From contig PDQE01000037.1 in the NCBI GenBank assembly GCA_002747735.1, positions 1-8,050 of the forward strand: a stretch of 8,050 nt of DNA. The letters run 5' to 3'. The stretch is from Flavobacteriales bacterium (lineage in GTDB: Bacteria; Bacteroidota; Bacteroidia; Flavobacteriales; Flavobacteriaceae). Position 1 is the first letter of the stretch. Each line of letters begins with the position of its first letter. The notes beneath the pieces were generated by a model. It saw nothing but the letters and a program-made list of their open reading frames with translations, was not told the origin of the DNA and did no database searches. Below, piece after piece: positions 1 through 7,631 of this stretch. Position numbers and translations under genes: made by a program.

Positions 1-38
1 GAGATAGAAAAAGTCAAGATGAGTTCACTTATAAAACC

Positions 39-64
39 AAAAAAAACCCCAGTAACCACTGAAG
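39..64 (-). terminator. Probable intrinsic terminator of tRNA-Asp
   Basis: Read on the minus strand, downstream of the tRNA, the sequence forms a 7-bp stem (CTTCAGT with ACTGGGG, including two G-U pairs) around a GGTT loop. It is followed directly by eight T residues. It begins about 75 nt after the tRNA 3' end, so it would end a short tRNA transcript with a trailer. The stem is only moderately stable because of the wobble pairs. Confidence 0.5.
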
Positions 65-75
65 TTTTTCATTGA

Positions 76-111
76 CTAACAATTTCTGTTAGAGCGATTT
101 ATATGTAAATC
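76..111. repeat. Two adjacent short hairpins in the tRNA trailer
   Basis: Two perfect 6-bp inverted repeats sit side by side: CTAACA/TGTTAG (76-81 with 87-92, 5-nt loop) and GATTTA/TAAATC (96-101 with 106-111, 4-nt loop). They lie between the tRNA-Asp 3' end and the probable terminator, so they would fold in the tRNA precursor trailer and could affect 3' processing. Both stems are AT-rich, and chance occurrence is possible. Confidence 0.35.
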
Positions 112-138
112 ACTAAAAACAACACAACATTTTTAAAG

Positions 139-212
139 CGGTCTGGACGGGACTCGAACCCGCGACCCCCTGCGTGACAGGCAGGTATTCTAACCAGCTG
201 AACTACCAGACC
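139..212 (-). tRNA. tRNA-Asp (anticodon GTC)
   Basis: The 74-nt cloverleaf folds completely on the minus strand. The acceptor stem is GGTCTGG/CCAGACC with discriminator G. The D stem is GTTC/GAAT, and the anticodon stem CCTGC/GCAGG carries the loop CTGTCAC, which gives anticodon GTC for aspartate. The T stem is GCGGG/CCCGT with a TTCGAGT loop. The 3' CCA is not encoded (the next bases are CTTT), so it must be added after transcription. The gene stands alone, with its own promoter about 110 nt upstream and a probable terminator downstream. Confidence 0.97.
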
Positions 213-323
213 GTATTTTTTTATTTATGAACTTTCTGAACTGTTGGCTCAGAGACCGCTTATACAACAAACAAAACATACAAATGAACCAAACCCACCA
301 TACCTATTGGTCTAAAGCGGATG

Positions 324-354
324 CAAATATAATTTGTATTTTAAAATTTGCAAA
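324..354 (-). promoter_or_regulatory. Bacteroidota-type promoter for tRNA-Asp
   Basis: On the minus strand a TTTG (351-354) is followed after exactly 19 nt by TATATTTG (324-331). This matches the -33 TTTG / -7 TAnnTTTG consensus of the Bacteroidota primary sigma factor at its preferred spacing. It sits just past the DUF58 stop codon and about 110 nt upstream of the tRNA. That makes it the likely start of an independent tRNA transcript with a leader of roughly 100 nt. A 7-bp inverted repeat, ATTTGCA/TGCAAAT, overlaps both promoter boxes. Confidence 0.65.
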
Positions 355-371
355 GGTTTTTAATCAATATA

Positions 372-1295
372 TTATAAAAATCTTTTTCTACGGGTTAAAT
401 AAGCAACCATGATTTGCTCTAATCCACTGTTTATATCCACCGGAGCATAGTCTATTTTATATTGCATACATTTTATTTTCAAGTTGTTAAAATATTCAGC
501 AACCATTTCCTTATATGCATCTTTAACCTGATTGGGATAGAGGTTAATACTCTCACCCGTCTCTATATCAAGGTATTTTTTTGGTGTATTTTCAAACGAA
601 AAATCCAATTCCCGTTCGGCATCAAAAGTATGAAACAACACTACTTCGTGTTTGTTGTATTTTAAATGCCGCAAGGCTTCAAACAAGGCATTCTCATCCT
701 TATCCGCCTGAAACATATCAGTAAATAAAAAAATCAAAGAACGACGATGAATTTTATCCGCAATATTGTGTAAAATATCAAAAGTAGCCGTATTTTGTTT
801 TGAATTTTTTTGAAGTATAGATGCCAATTGTGACAATAACATCCTACGATGCCTATCACTACCCTTAGCTGGAGCAAAATAATTTAATTCATTTGAGTAA
901 ATCCCCAAACCATAAGCATCTCGCTGTTTACGCAACAGCTCAATTAAAACCGCACTTGCCAATACAGAAAACCCTATTTTATTGAGATTTTCTAAATTTA
1001 CCGATTCTATTTTTGGATAGTGCATAGATGCCGAGTTGTCTATAATTAACTGACACCTCAAATTGGTCTCCTCTTCATATCGCTTTACAAATAACTTATC
1101 GGTTTTGGCATACAATTTCCAGTCTATGTGTTTGGTACTTTCGCCCTTATTATACAACCTGTGCTCTGCAAACTCTACGGAAAAACCATGAAACGGACTT
1201 TTGTGCAATCCCGTAATAAAACCTTCTACTACCTGATTGGCCAATAGCTCTAAGTGCTTAATTCCCGATATATTTTTTGCATCCTGAAGAGGCAT
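372..1295 (-). CDS. DUF58 domain protein with vWA-like fold
   Basis: This 307-residue protein belongs to the DUF58 family, whose members have a von Willebrand factor A-like fold and often accompany MoxR-type AAA ATPases. No biochemical role is firmly known. The family signature is present at residues 53-77: S-T-K-H-I-D-W-K, then A-K-T and V-K-R-Y-E-E-E. A metal-site-like DxSxS motif follows (D86, S88, S90 in IIDNSASM), and a later aspartate sits in LFTDMF (D193), as in MIDAS sites. The C-terminal half follows the usual LLRxQRDAYGL pattern. There is no signal peptide or membrane segment, so it is probably cytoplasmic. The length fits the short form of the family. The start ATG is preceded by AAAATTTT. 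No moxR or bat gene is visible in this window. The gene follows trxA beyond a strong terminator, so it probably has its own promoter, which I could not identify. Confidence 0.92.
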   Translation of the reverse strand: MPLQDAKNISGIKHLELLANQVVEGFITGLHKSPFHGFSVEFAEHRLYNKGESTKHIDWKLYAKTDKLFVKRYEEETNLRCQLIIDNSASMHYPKIESVNLENLNKIGFSVLASAVLIELLRKQRDAYGLGIYSNELNYFAPAKGSDRHRRMLLSQLASILQKNSKQNTATFDILHNIADKIHRRSLIFLFTDMFQADKDENALFEALRHLKYNKHEVVLFHTFDAERELDFSFENTPKKYLDIETGESINLYPNQVKDAYKEMVAEYFNNLKIKCMQYKIDYAPVDINSGLEQIMVAYLTRRKRFL

Positions 1296-1542
1296 AAAAT
1301 TTTGATTAAAAGGTTAAAAAACTGAATGATCGTCCACTACATTAAAGCATTGATGGATAAGTTAACCCATACTATTCAACAATATAATCCTATTCCGGAT
1401 TGAAACTACTTTAAAAACAAGCCACTTTGTTTGATTTCGCTCAATCATCACATTGTAGGATATACCTCAATAGTGTAATCACTTTTTATGGTATATTCAG
1501 TCCTTATAACAAAGGTTTTCTCACAAATAATGTGGGTTAAAC
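1296..1542. other. Intergenic region upstream of the DUF58 gene
   Basis: This is 247 bp without a plausible gene on either strand. It should contain the promoter of the DUF58 gene, but I found no full TTTG-N19-21-TAnnTTTG match. Small inverted repeats occur, for example AATCC/GGATT (near 1386-1402) and TGATT/AATCA (near 1430-1446), which are short enough to be chance. Confidence 0.5.
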
Positions 1543-1589
1543 AAAAAAAAGGGGTTGTTTCAGGTACAGTCAGAAACAAATCCCTTTTT
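1543..1589 (-). terminator. Strong intrinsic terminator after trxA
   Basis: Downstream of the trxA stop, the minus strand forms AAAAAGGG-ATTTGTTTC, an 11-nt loop, then GAAACAA-CCCC followed by eight T residues (1543-1550). The stem pairs TTGTTTC/GAAACAA and GGG/CCC, with one small internal bulge, and the flanking A5 can pair with the T run. The A and T runs on both sides also let it act on plus-strand transcripts. It starts about 50 nt past the stop. A second, purely AT hairpin (ATTGAA/TTCAAT at 1614-1628) with a T-rich tail lies between it and the gene. Confidence 0.8.
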
Positions 1590-1640
1590 ATAAATTAATA
1601 AATTGATTAAAAAATTGAATAATTCAATCAAACTTATTTT

Positions 1641-1958
1641 TTAAACTAATGCCTCCAATTTCCCTGCATAAGTGTCTTTGGGGGCTACGCCTACTTGCTT
1701 ATCCACTACCTCGCCGCCTTTAAAAATTAGAACGGTGGGGATGTTTCGCACACCATATTTAGCCGCATACTCTTGGTTTGCATCTACATCTACCTTTGCA
1801 ACAACAGCTTTACCGTCAAAATCATTGCTCAATTCTTCAACGGTAGGAGCCAACATTCTACAAGGCCCGCACCAAGCTGCCCAAAAATCTACTAATACCG
1901 GTTTATCTGATTTTAATACCACTTCGTTAAAGTTAGCATCTGTTACTTCTACTGCCAT
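1641..1958 (-). CDS. trxA: Thioredoxin
   Basis: This is a classical thioredoxin of 105 residues, a small cytoplasmic dithiol-disulfide oxidoreductase that reduces target proteins and is itself recharged by thioredoxin reductase. The redox motif WCGPC is complete (W29, C30, C33), preceded by V-D-F-W-A-A. The buried Asp is D24, and the cis-proline loop is N-I-P-T-V (P74). V-D-V-D at 56-59 and the glycine pair G81-G82 also fit the family. An in-frame ATG 45 nt upstream would give a 120-residue form. I prefer the start at 1958 because the protein then begins as typical thioredoxins do (MAVEVTDANF) and because a promoter -7 element (1991-1998) lies between the two ATGs. The gene is followed by a strong terminator, so it is probably monocistronic. 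Confidence 0.96.
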   Translation of the reverse strand: MAVEVTDANFNEVVLKSDKPVLVDFWAAWCGPCRMLAPTVEELSNDFDGKAVVAKVDVDANQEYAAKYGVRNIPTVLIFKGGEVVDKQVGVAPKDTYAGKLEALV

Positions 1959-1990
1959 ATCTAATGTTTTTTTAATTTTTTTACTGCTCA

Positions 1991-1998
1991 CAAAAGTA
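1991..1998 (-). promoter_or_regulatory. Probable trxA promoter -7 element
   Basis: TACTTTTG on the minus strand fits the TAnnTTTG -7 consensus of Bacteroidota. It lies 32 nt upstream of the chosen trxA ATG, giving a short leader. No TTTG is present 19-21 nt further upstream, so the -33 box is weak or absent. It lies inside the longer in-frame reading of the gene, which argues against the upstream ATG. Confidence 0.45.
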
Positions 1999-2072
1999 AA
2001 CAATTATTTTGCCATTTTTAAGATTACAATATTAATTTTATTTATGGCGGTATGTGGATTAATTATAAAAGA

Positions 2073-2106
2073 AAGTGGTTTAAACTTTTTCAAATTGGCT
2101 AAGAAA
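2073..2106 (+). repeat. Solo copy of the 210-bp element's right end
   Basis: These 34 bases match, in inverted orientation, the right end of the inverted-repeat element near the window's right edge (7953-7986) at 32 of 34 positions. The shared core is AAGTGGTTTAAACTTTTT, then one mismatch, then AAATTGGCTAA. The match stops sharply on the inner side. No partner end is seen nearby, so this is either a decayed remnant or an independently dispersed short repeat. It lies between metF and the trxA promoter. Confidence 0.75.
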
Positions 2107-2278
2107 AAGTATTTGAAATTTTTTTAGCTCCTGTTTTTTCTAAAACCAATAACGTCCTAAATAAATTTGTACGTTTTTTCATTGATACTTAAAATCCAGA
2201 CTTACTAAAAAACCCTCTCGATGCCATTAAAATAGACGGATTACGGCAACTTTGTAAAACAACCCAAACGGGATTATT
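2107..2278. other. Intergenic region downstream of metF
   Basis: This is 172 bp of AT-rich sequence between the solo repeat and the metF stop codon. I see no gene. The only terminator-like feature for the methionine operon is a weak CCC-GTTT-GGG hairpin at about 2260-2275 followed by TTGTTTT on the minus strand, too short to call with confidence. Confidence 0.4.
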
Positions 2279-3232
2279 TTAAAATACTTTTTTTGCTATA
2301 GCCACAATATTATCCGATTTACCCATGGAATAATAGTGTAGTACAGGCACCCCTGCTTTTAATAACTCTTTAGACTGTTTTATGCTCCATTCAATACCTA
2401 CCTGTCTTACCTCTTTATTACTCTTACAGTTTTCCGCTGCTTTTATAAGCTCTTCCGGCAGGTCTATTTTAAAAACTTGTGGCAAAATCTGCAAATGGCG
2501 TTTTACGGCCAGCGGCTTAATACCGGGAATTATAGGAACTGTAATTCCTTCTTTGCGAGCCGCATTTACAAATTCAAAATATTTTTTATTATCAAAAAAC
2601 ATTTGTGTAACCACATAATCGGCTCCGGCATTTACTTTTTCTTTTAGCCGCCTTAAATCCGTTTGAAAAGATGGAGCTTCAATGTGTTTTTCGGGATAAC
2701 CGGCTACACCTACACAAAAGTTGGTGCAATTGTCTGTTTCTATCACATTGTGTAAATATTTGCCTTTATTAAGATTGGCAATTTGATGTACCAATTCATT
2801 GGCGTAAGTATGCCCTCCCTTTGTGGGTTCAAAATATTTTTGATGTTTCATGGCATCGCCACGTAATGCCATTACATTATTAATTCCCAAATAATGACAG
2901 TCCACCAACAGGTATTCCGTTTCTTCTTTTGTATAACCACCACACAGTACATGCGGTACCGTATCTACATTATACTTGTGCTTAACGGCGGCACAAATAC
3001 CCAATGTACCGGGACGCATTCTGGTAATTTTTCTATCCAAAAGGCCATTTTTATCTATATATATATACTCCTCTCTGGAAGTGGTTACATCTATAAATGG
3101 CGGATTAAATTCCATTAAAGGATCTATATTTGTATATAAATCCTCAATATTATTCCCTTTTTGAGGTGGAATTATTTCAAAACTAAAAAGTGTTTTTCCT
3201 TTTGATTGTTGTATGTGTTCCGTTACCTTCAT
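2279..3232 (-). CDS. metF: Methylenetetrahydrofolate reductase
   Basis: This FAD-dependent TIM-barrel enzyme reduces 5,10-methylene-THF to 5-methyl-THF, the methyl donor for methionine synthase. At 317 residues it has the normal bacterial MetF length. The catalytic-region glutamate is in FSFEIIPP (E19). The flavin-contacting L-R-G-D is at 123-126 (D126), followed by VTQMFFD at 208-214 and the C-terminal P-V-L-H-Y-Y-S-M near 296-303, all typical of the family. No membrane or signal segment is present. It lies 82 bp after metH C-part on the same strand with no terminator between, so it is most likely the last gene of the SAM-riboswitch-controlled operon. The leader before its ATG is A-rich and lacks a Shine-Dalgarno sequence. 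Confidence 0.97.
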   Translation of the reverse strand: MKVTEHIQQSKGKTLFSFEIIPPQKGNNIEDLYTNIDPLMEFNPPFIDVTTSREEYIYIDKNGLLDRKITRMRPGTLGICAAVKHKYNVDTVPHVLCGGYTKEETEYLLVDCHYLGINNVMALRGDAMKHQKYFEPTKGGHTYANELVHQIANLNKGKYLHNVIETDNCTNFCVGVAGYPEKHIEAPSFQTDLRRLKEKVNAGADYVVTQMFFDNKKYFEFVNAARKEGITVPIIPGIKPLAVKRHLQILPQVFKIDLPEELIKAAENCKSNKEVRQVGIEWSIKQSKELLKAGVPVLHYYSMGKSDNIVAIAKKVF

Positions 3233-3314
3233 TTTTTAGATGTGAGATGTTAGACTTCAAAATCTTAATTTGAATTATTTATGCGGAGTCAAACCCATTT
3301 ATTTCATTTTAACA

Positions 3315-6005
3315 TTAAGTATTGACACATTCTTCTACCAGATTTGGGTTGAGCCATTTTCGGGCTTCTTCTATGTCAATTTTTCTTCGTTGAGCATAAT
3401 CTGCTAATTGATCTTCTTTTATTTTTCCTAAGCCAAAATATTTAGCCTTTTCATTACCAAAATAATATCCAGAAACGCTGGATGCCGGCCACATAGCCAA
3501 ATGCTCCGTTAATTCAACACCTATATTTTCTTTTACACCCAACACTTTCCAAATGGTTTTTTTCTCCAAATGATCAGGGCAAGCAGGGTATCCCGGGGCA
3601 GGCCGTATGCCCCTGTAACTTTCTTTAATAAATGCTTCGTTATCTAAATTTTCATCAGCCGCATAACCCCAATAATCTTTTCTAACTTTTTCATGCAAAT
3701 ATTCAGCGAAGGCCTCTGCCAGCCTATCTGATAAAGCCTTTACCATAATGGCGTTATAATCATCATTTTTGGCCTTATAATTTTTTACCAATTCATCTGT
3801 ACCAAATCCGGTAGAAACACAAAAACATCCAACATAATCCTTAATCCCGGAATTTTTTGGGGCAATAAAGTCGGCCAGGGCATAACTGGGAATGCCCTCT
3901 CGTCTTTTTAGTTGTTGCCTAAGTGTAAGGAATGTACCTATCACTTTTCCGTTGTCATCGTAAATTTCAATATCATCATTGTTTATCGCATTTGCAGGAA
4001 ACAAACCAAAAACAGCTTTTGCTTTAAGCGAGTGGTCTCTGATAATCTGATCTAATAAAACATTGGCCTCGCCAAACAATTCAGTTGCTTGTTTGCCAAC
4101 TATGTCATCTGACAAAATTTCAGGATATTTTCCGTATAATTCCCAACTTCTAAAAAACGGACTCCAATCGATATAATCCTTTAATAACCCCAAATTAAAA
4201 TCATCAATAATTGTAATACCCGTTTTTTTAGGCTTGATGATTTTTGTATGCTCCCAATCTATTTTAAACTTTTGTTCTCTGGCTTCTGCCAAGGTAATAT
4301 ATTCCTTCTGCCTTTTTCTGTTTAAAAATTGCTCTCTAAACTTATCGTATTCTTCTCTAATTTGTTTTTTAAAAGCCTCATTACTTTTGTCTAAAAGGTT
4401 TCCTACCACCGTAACTGTTCTGGAAGCATCATTAATATGTACTACCGTATTGTTATACTTTGGCGATATTTTTACCGCAGTATGAGCTCTGGAAGTGGTA
4501 GCACCGCCTATGAGCAACGGAATTTCCATCTCGTTTTTTTGCATTTCCTCTGCCATGTTCATCATCTCATCCAAAGATGGTGTAATTAAGCCACTTAAGC
4601 CAATGGCATCAACCTGATGATTTTTGGCCTCCGCAATTATTTTTTCGGGTGGCACCATTACACCAAGGTCAATAACTTCATAATTATTGCAAGCCAAAAC
4701 TACTGCTACAATGTTTTTACCTATATCGTGTACATCGCCTTTAACCGTTGCCAATAAGATACGTCCTACTCGTCTCCCAGCCTCCGAAGAGCTTTTTTGA
4801 GTTTTGATAAAGGGATTGAGATACGTAACCGCCTTTTTCATTACCCTTGCAGATTTTACCACCTGTGGCAGAAACATTTTACCACTGCCAAAGAGGTCGC
4901 CCACTACATTCATACCGGCCATTAAATTCACCTCTACAACCTCTAAGGGCTGGGAAGCCGCTAATCTTGCTTCTTCTATATCTTCTATAATAAAAGTATC
5001 AATCCCTTTAACCAAAGCATAGGTAATTCGCTCCTGAACATCTCCGTTACGCCAAGCTAATTTTTCGGTTTCGGTTTCTTTTTTTACCCCCCTAACAGAT
5101 TCGGCAAAGACAAGTAATCGTTCTGTAGCATCTTCTCTTCGGTCAAATATTACATCTTCTACATAATTTAATAAATCCTTAGGGATATTATCGTAAACTT
5201 CTAACATAGTAGGGTTTACAATCCCCATCGTCATTCCATACCGGATACCGTGGTACAAAAAAGCTGCATGGATAGCCTCTCGCACAGCATTATTCCCTCT
5301 AAAAGAAAATGATACATTACTCACCCCGCCACTTACGTTTACACAAGGCAAATTTTCTTTTATCCATTTTGTTGCTTCAAAAAAATCTAAGGCATTTCTC
5401 CTATGTTCTTTCATACCGGTAGCCACCGGAAAGATATTGGGGTCAAAAATAATATCTTGAGCAGGGAAGTTAACTTTATCCACCAGAATACGGTATGACC
5501 GTTCGCATATTTCAATTCTACGATTAAAAGTATCTGCCTGGCCTCTTTCATCAAAAGCCATAACTATTACGGCTGCTCCGTAGCGTTTTATTAATTTGGC
5601 CTGCCGGATAAATTCAGCTTCCCCTTCTTTTAAACTGATAGAATTAACCACACATTTACCCTGCACTACCTGTAAACCGGCTTCAATAATTTCCCATTTA
5701 GAACTGTCTATCATTATAGGAACTCTGGCAATATCGGGTTCTGAGGCAATCAGGTTTAAAAACCTTACCATAGCCTCCTTGCCATCTAACATCCCTTCGT
5801 CCATATTCACATCTATAATCTGAGCTCCTCCTTCTACCTGATCTCTGGCCACGGATAAAGCATCATCGTACTTTTCCTGTTTTATTAACCTTAAAAATTT
5901 TCGTGAACCCGTAACATTAGTACGCTCACCTATATTTACAAATTTTTTTTCAGGTGTTAGTACCAATGGTTCCAATCCGGATAAAGCCAAATATTTACAA
6001 CTCAT
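3315..6005 (-). CDS. metH: B12-dependent methionine synthase, pterin/B12/activation part
   Basis: This 896-residue protein corresponds to E. coli MetH without its N-terminal homocysteine domain. Domains in order are: pterin (methyl-THF) binding at about 20-285, opening [13 protein letters not shown] and including D-P-N-I-F and V-N-V-S-G-G; the B12 cap helices at about 310-405, with [13 protein letters not shown]; the Rossmann B12 domain at about 412-545, with D-V-H-D-I-G (424-429), where H426 is the expected lower cobalt ligand, and S-G-L-I-T-P-S; and the SAM-binding reactivation domain at about 570-890, with [12 protein letters not shown] at 801-812. All modules look intact. It starts inside the end of the N-part gene (11-nt overlap), implying translational coupling and roughly equal amounts of the two chains. 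It would take homocysteine presented by that partner and methylate it through methylcobalamin. The gene could also be annotated simply as methionine synthase. Confidence 0.96.
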   Translation of the reverse strand: MSCKYLALSGLEPLVLTPEKKFVNIGERTNVTGSRKFLRLIKQEKYDDALSVARDQVEGGAQIIDVNMDEGMLDGKEAMVRFLNLIASEPDIARVPIMIDSSKWEIIEAGLQVVQGKCVVNSISLKEGEAEFIRQAKLIKRYGAAVIVMAFDERGQADTFNRRIEICERSYRILVDKVNFPAQDIIFDPNIFPVATGMKEHRRNALDFFEATKWIKENLPCVNVSGGVSNVSFSFRGNNAVREAIHAAFLYHGIRYGMTMGIVNPTMLEVYDNIPKDLLNYVEDVIFDRREDATERLLVFAESVRGVKKETETEKLAWRNGDVQERITYALVKGIDTFIIEDIEEARLAASQPLEVVEVNLMAGMNVVGDLFGSGKMFLPQVVKSARVMKKAVTYLNPFIKTQKSSSEAGRRVGRILLATVKGDVHDIGKNIVAVVLACNNYEVIDLGVMVPPEKIIAEAKNHQVDAIGLSGLITPSLDEMMNMAEEMQKNEMEIPLLIGGATTSRAHTAVKISPKYNNTVVHINDASRTVTVVGNLLDKSNEAFKKQIREEYDKFREQFLNRKRQKEYITLAEAREQKFKIDWEHTKIIKPKKTGITIIDDFNLGLLKDYIDWSPFFRSWELYGKYPEILSDDIVGKQATELFGEANVLLDQIIRDHSLKAKAVFGLFPANAINNDDIEIYDDNGKVIGTFLTLRQQLKRREGIPSYALADFIAPKNSGIKDYVGCFCVSTGFGTDELVKNYKAKNDDYNAIMVKALSDRLAEAFAEYLHEKVRKDYWGYAADENLDNEAFIKESYRGIRPAPGYPACPDHLEKKTIWKVLGVKENIGVELTEHLAMWPASSVSGYYFGNEKAKYFGLGKIKEDQLADYAQRRKIDIEEARKWLNPNLVEECVNT

Positions 6006-7008
6006 AAACCGGTGAATTATTTAAACTTCTGGGTGAATAATTTTTTGCCAATTCTGCCAGTTTTTTAATATGTTCAGGTGTAGTTCCGCAACAGCCGCCA
6101 ACAATATTTACCAATTGCTCTTCTAAATATTGCTTTATTAATTCTTTCATCCGCTCTGGAGTTTGTTCATATTGGCCAAAGGCATCGGGCAAACCTGCAT
6201 TGGGATGCACAGAGGTGGGCAAAGCGGTAATTTTAGATAATCGTTTTACATAGGGCATTAATTGCAGGGCTCCCAAAGCACAATTAAAACCTATACTGAG
6301 GAGTGGTATGTGTGATACGGAAATTAAAAAAGCCTCTACTGTCTGCCCGGACAATGTCCTGCCCGAAGCATCAGTAATAGTGCCTGAAACCATAACGGGA
6401 ATGTTAATACTACGCTCTTCTTTTACTTCTTCAATGGCAAATAGGGCAGCTTTGGCATTTAAAGTATCAAAAATAGTTTCAACTAATAAGATATCAACGC
6501 CTCCATCTATAAGGGCTTCTACTTGTTCTTTATAAGCCAGGCGTAATTCATCAAATGTAATAGCCCTAAACGCAGGATTTTCCACATCAGGAGACATGCT
6601 CGCGGTTCTGTTGGTTGGCCCGATGGAACCGGCCACAAACCTGGGTTTTTCAGGATTTTTTTTAGTAAATTCATCAGCAATTTTCTTAGCCAATTTTGCC
6701 GATTGAAAATTGAGTTCATATACAAACTTCTCCATTCCATAATCTACCATGGCAATACTAGTACTGCTAAAGGTGTTGGTTTCTATTATATCTGCACCTG
6801 CCGCTAAAAATTTACTGTGAATTTCTCTTATAATCTGCGGCTGGGTAATAGACAGTAAATCATTATTGCCTTTTAGGGGTAAGTGAAAATCCTTAAAACG
6901 CTGCCCCCTAAAATCTTCTTCGGATAGTTTAAACTGCTGTATCATAGTACCCATGGCACCGTCTAAAATCAGTATCCGCTTTTCCAGTTCCTGTAGGATA
7001 ATTTTCAT
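5995..7008 (-). CDS. Homocysteine S-methyltransferase domain protein (MetH N-part)
   Basis: This 337-residue TIM barrel matches the first module of cobalamin-dependent methionine synthase, which binds homocysteine through zinc and activates its thiol. The opening [11 protein letters not shown] (14-24) is characteristic, as are [10 protein letters not shown] (71-80) and S-I-G-P-T-N-R-T-A (128-136). The three zinc-ligand cysteines are present: C243 in G-F-N-C-A-L-G, and C306/C307 in [11 protein letters not shown]. It is the first gene after the SAM-I riboswitch. Its stop codon overlaps the start of the downstream gene for the other three MetH modules. The pair therefore encodes a complete split methionine synthase, not a stand-alone betaine- or S-methylmethionine-type enzyme. 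The break falls at the natural domain boundary, and both ends look like native termini, so this is a stable gene split and not a recent frameshift. Confidence 0.94.
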   Translation of the reverse strand: MKIILQELEKRILILDGAMGTMIQQFKLSEEDFRGQRFKDFHLPLKGNNDLLSITQPQIIREIHSKFLAAGADIIETNTFSSTSIAMVDYGMEKFVYELNFQSAKLAKKIADEFTKKNPEKPRFVAGSIGPTNRTASMSPDVENPAFRAITFDELRLAYKEQVEALIDGGVDILLVETIFDTLNAKAALFAIEEVKEERSINIPVMVSGTITDASGRTLSGQTVEAFLISVSHIPLLSIGFNCALGALQLMPYVKRLSKITALPTSVHPNAGLPDAFGQYEQTPERMKELIKQYLEEQLVNIVGGCCGTTPEHIKKLAELAKNYSPRSLNNSPVYEL

Positions 7009-7105
7009 TACTAATATTTATAGTACGCCGTATTTATGCTACACCTAACCAATTAAATTGCCTAATTAGTTGTGTCAAATTCAATAAAATAAATGCTAAC
7101 AAGTG

Positions 7106-7142
7106 AGGGAGATGTATAAAACTCTTTAGGTTATCTATCCCT
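7106..7142 (-). promoter_or_regulatory. Possible alternative helix of the riboswitch expression platform
   Basis: On the minus strand AGGGA-TA-GAT (7133-7142) can pair with ATCTCCCT (7106-7113): eight base pairs with a 2-nt bulge and a 19-nt loop. The GAT belongs to the 3' strand of the riboswitch's P1 helix, so this stem and P1 exclude each other, as expected of a switch. No U-tract follows, so it is not a standard terminator. The pairing was found by eye and its stability was not computed. Confidence 0.35.
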
Positions 7143-7235
7143 GTATGAACAAGGTAGAACGCAGCACCTTTCCCAAATAAAACGGGAGGTTGCTAAGGCT
7201 TCATAGGGTCTAATCCCTCCACCTTTCTTGATAAC
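7130..7235 (-). ncRNA. SAM-I (S-box) riboswitch
   Basis: This aptamer binds S-adenosylmethionine and lowers expression of methionine genes when SAM is plentiful. On the minus strand the hallmark segments appear in order: P1 5' strand GTTATC; AGAAAGGTGGAGGGA; GACCCTATGAAGCC; TTAGCAACC; a P3 hairpin CCC/GGG; the P4 stem AAGGT/ACCTT with the conserved GGTGCT; and P1 3' strand GATAAC. The aptamer lies about 120 nt upstream of the metH N-part start and in the same orientation, which fits control of metH-metF. The expression platform is not a plain terminator. Confidence 0.93.
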
Positions 7236-7297
7236 ATATACTTTTAAAGAACAATTATTACTCTGCCTGCGTAAGAGTTAAATAATATTTTGCGACA

Positions 7298-7328
7298 CAA
7301 AATAAAAGAATTAATAGCTCAAAACCAA
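7298..7328 (-). promoter_or_regulatory. Candidate promoter of the metH-metF operon
   Basis: On the minus strand TTG (7326-7328) is followed after 21 nt by TATTTTG (7298-7304), one base short of the TAnnTTTG consensus. Transcription would begin about 55 nt before the riboswitch. The position is right for a promoter of the riboswitch-led operon, but the match is imperfect, and another weak candidate (TAATAATTG near 7252-7260) lies closer. Confidence 0.3.
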
Positions 7329-7469
7329 TTTTATTCAAACAAATCTAAAGACAAATGTCTATTGTCTGTGTTTGCATATCATGGCTACAACCATGCTTTT
7401 CTCTATTGTATATACCATCTCTAAGGTTTCAAATAACGCACCTCCGCCACTCATACCTGACCCACAGCA
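7329..7469. other. Non-coding spacer with small hairpins
   Basis: I see no gene on either strand. Short inverted repeats include AGACAA/TTGTCT around 7349-7367 and CATGG/CCATG around 7380-7395. It separates the candidate operon promoter from the first inverted-repeat element. Confidence 0.4.
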
Positions 7470-7631
7470 ATACCAGTTCTGCTTTAAAAATACTCAAAAA
7501 ATAAAATGATGAATTTTTGTGATAGATAAGGCACAAAAATTAAGTATAGCCGTAGCTATAGTTTATTTTTACAACGAAATATAGCATAAAAAGGCACATT
7601 TTATTGAGTAATTTTAAAGCAGAAATGGTAT
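7470..7631. mobile_element. MITE-like inverted-repeat element, about 162 bp
   Basis: The two ends are inverted copies. Positions 7470-7496 and the reverse complement of 7605-7631 agree at 25 of 27 positions, beginning ATACCA and containing TTCTGCTTTAAAA and TACTCA. After a 3-nt gap the likeness continues through ATAAAATG. The interior is non-coding and holds two further perfect hairpins, AATTTTTGTG/CACAAAAATT (7512-7541) and TATAGC/GCTATA (7545-7560). It also has an 8-nt direct repeat, AAGGCACA (7528 and 7591). The size, long terminal inverted repeats and lack of coding capacity resemble a miniature transposable element, but no clear target-site duplication is visible. An RNA-level structured repeat is an alternative. 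Confidence 0.5.

Noticed and set aside
1..75. Possible C-terminal end of a plus-strand gene at the left edge (frames open to stops at 60 and 73).
   Set aside because: Both readings are under 25 codons, neither resembles a known protein tail, and the stretch overlaps the probable tRNA terminator.
1672..2127. A 151-codon plus-strand open frame across the thioredoxin gene.
   Set aside because: It is the antisense shadow of trxA, whose protein is clearly recognisable on the minus strand.
2255..2278. A CCC-GTTT-GGG hairpin just past metF as the operon terminator.
   Set aside because: The stem has only three solid pairs with a T-T mismatch next to them, and the T-tract is broken.
3233..3314. An internal promoter between metH C-part and metF (TTTG and a downstream TTTTG).
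   Set aside because: The spacing between the two boxes is about 24 nt and the -7 element lacks the TA, so co-transcription with metH is the simpler reading.
6519..6740. A 73-codon minus-strand frame inside the metH N-part.
   Set aside because: It is an out-of-frame shadow of a well-conserved domain.
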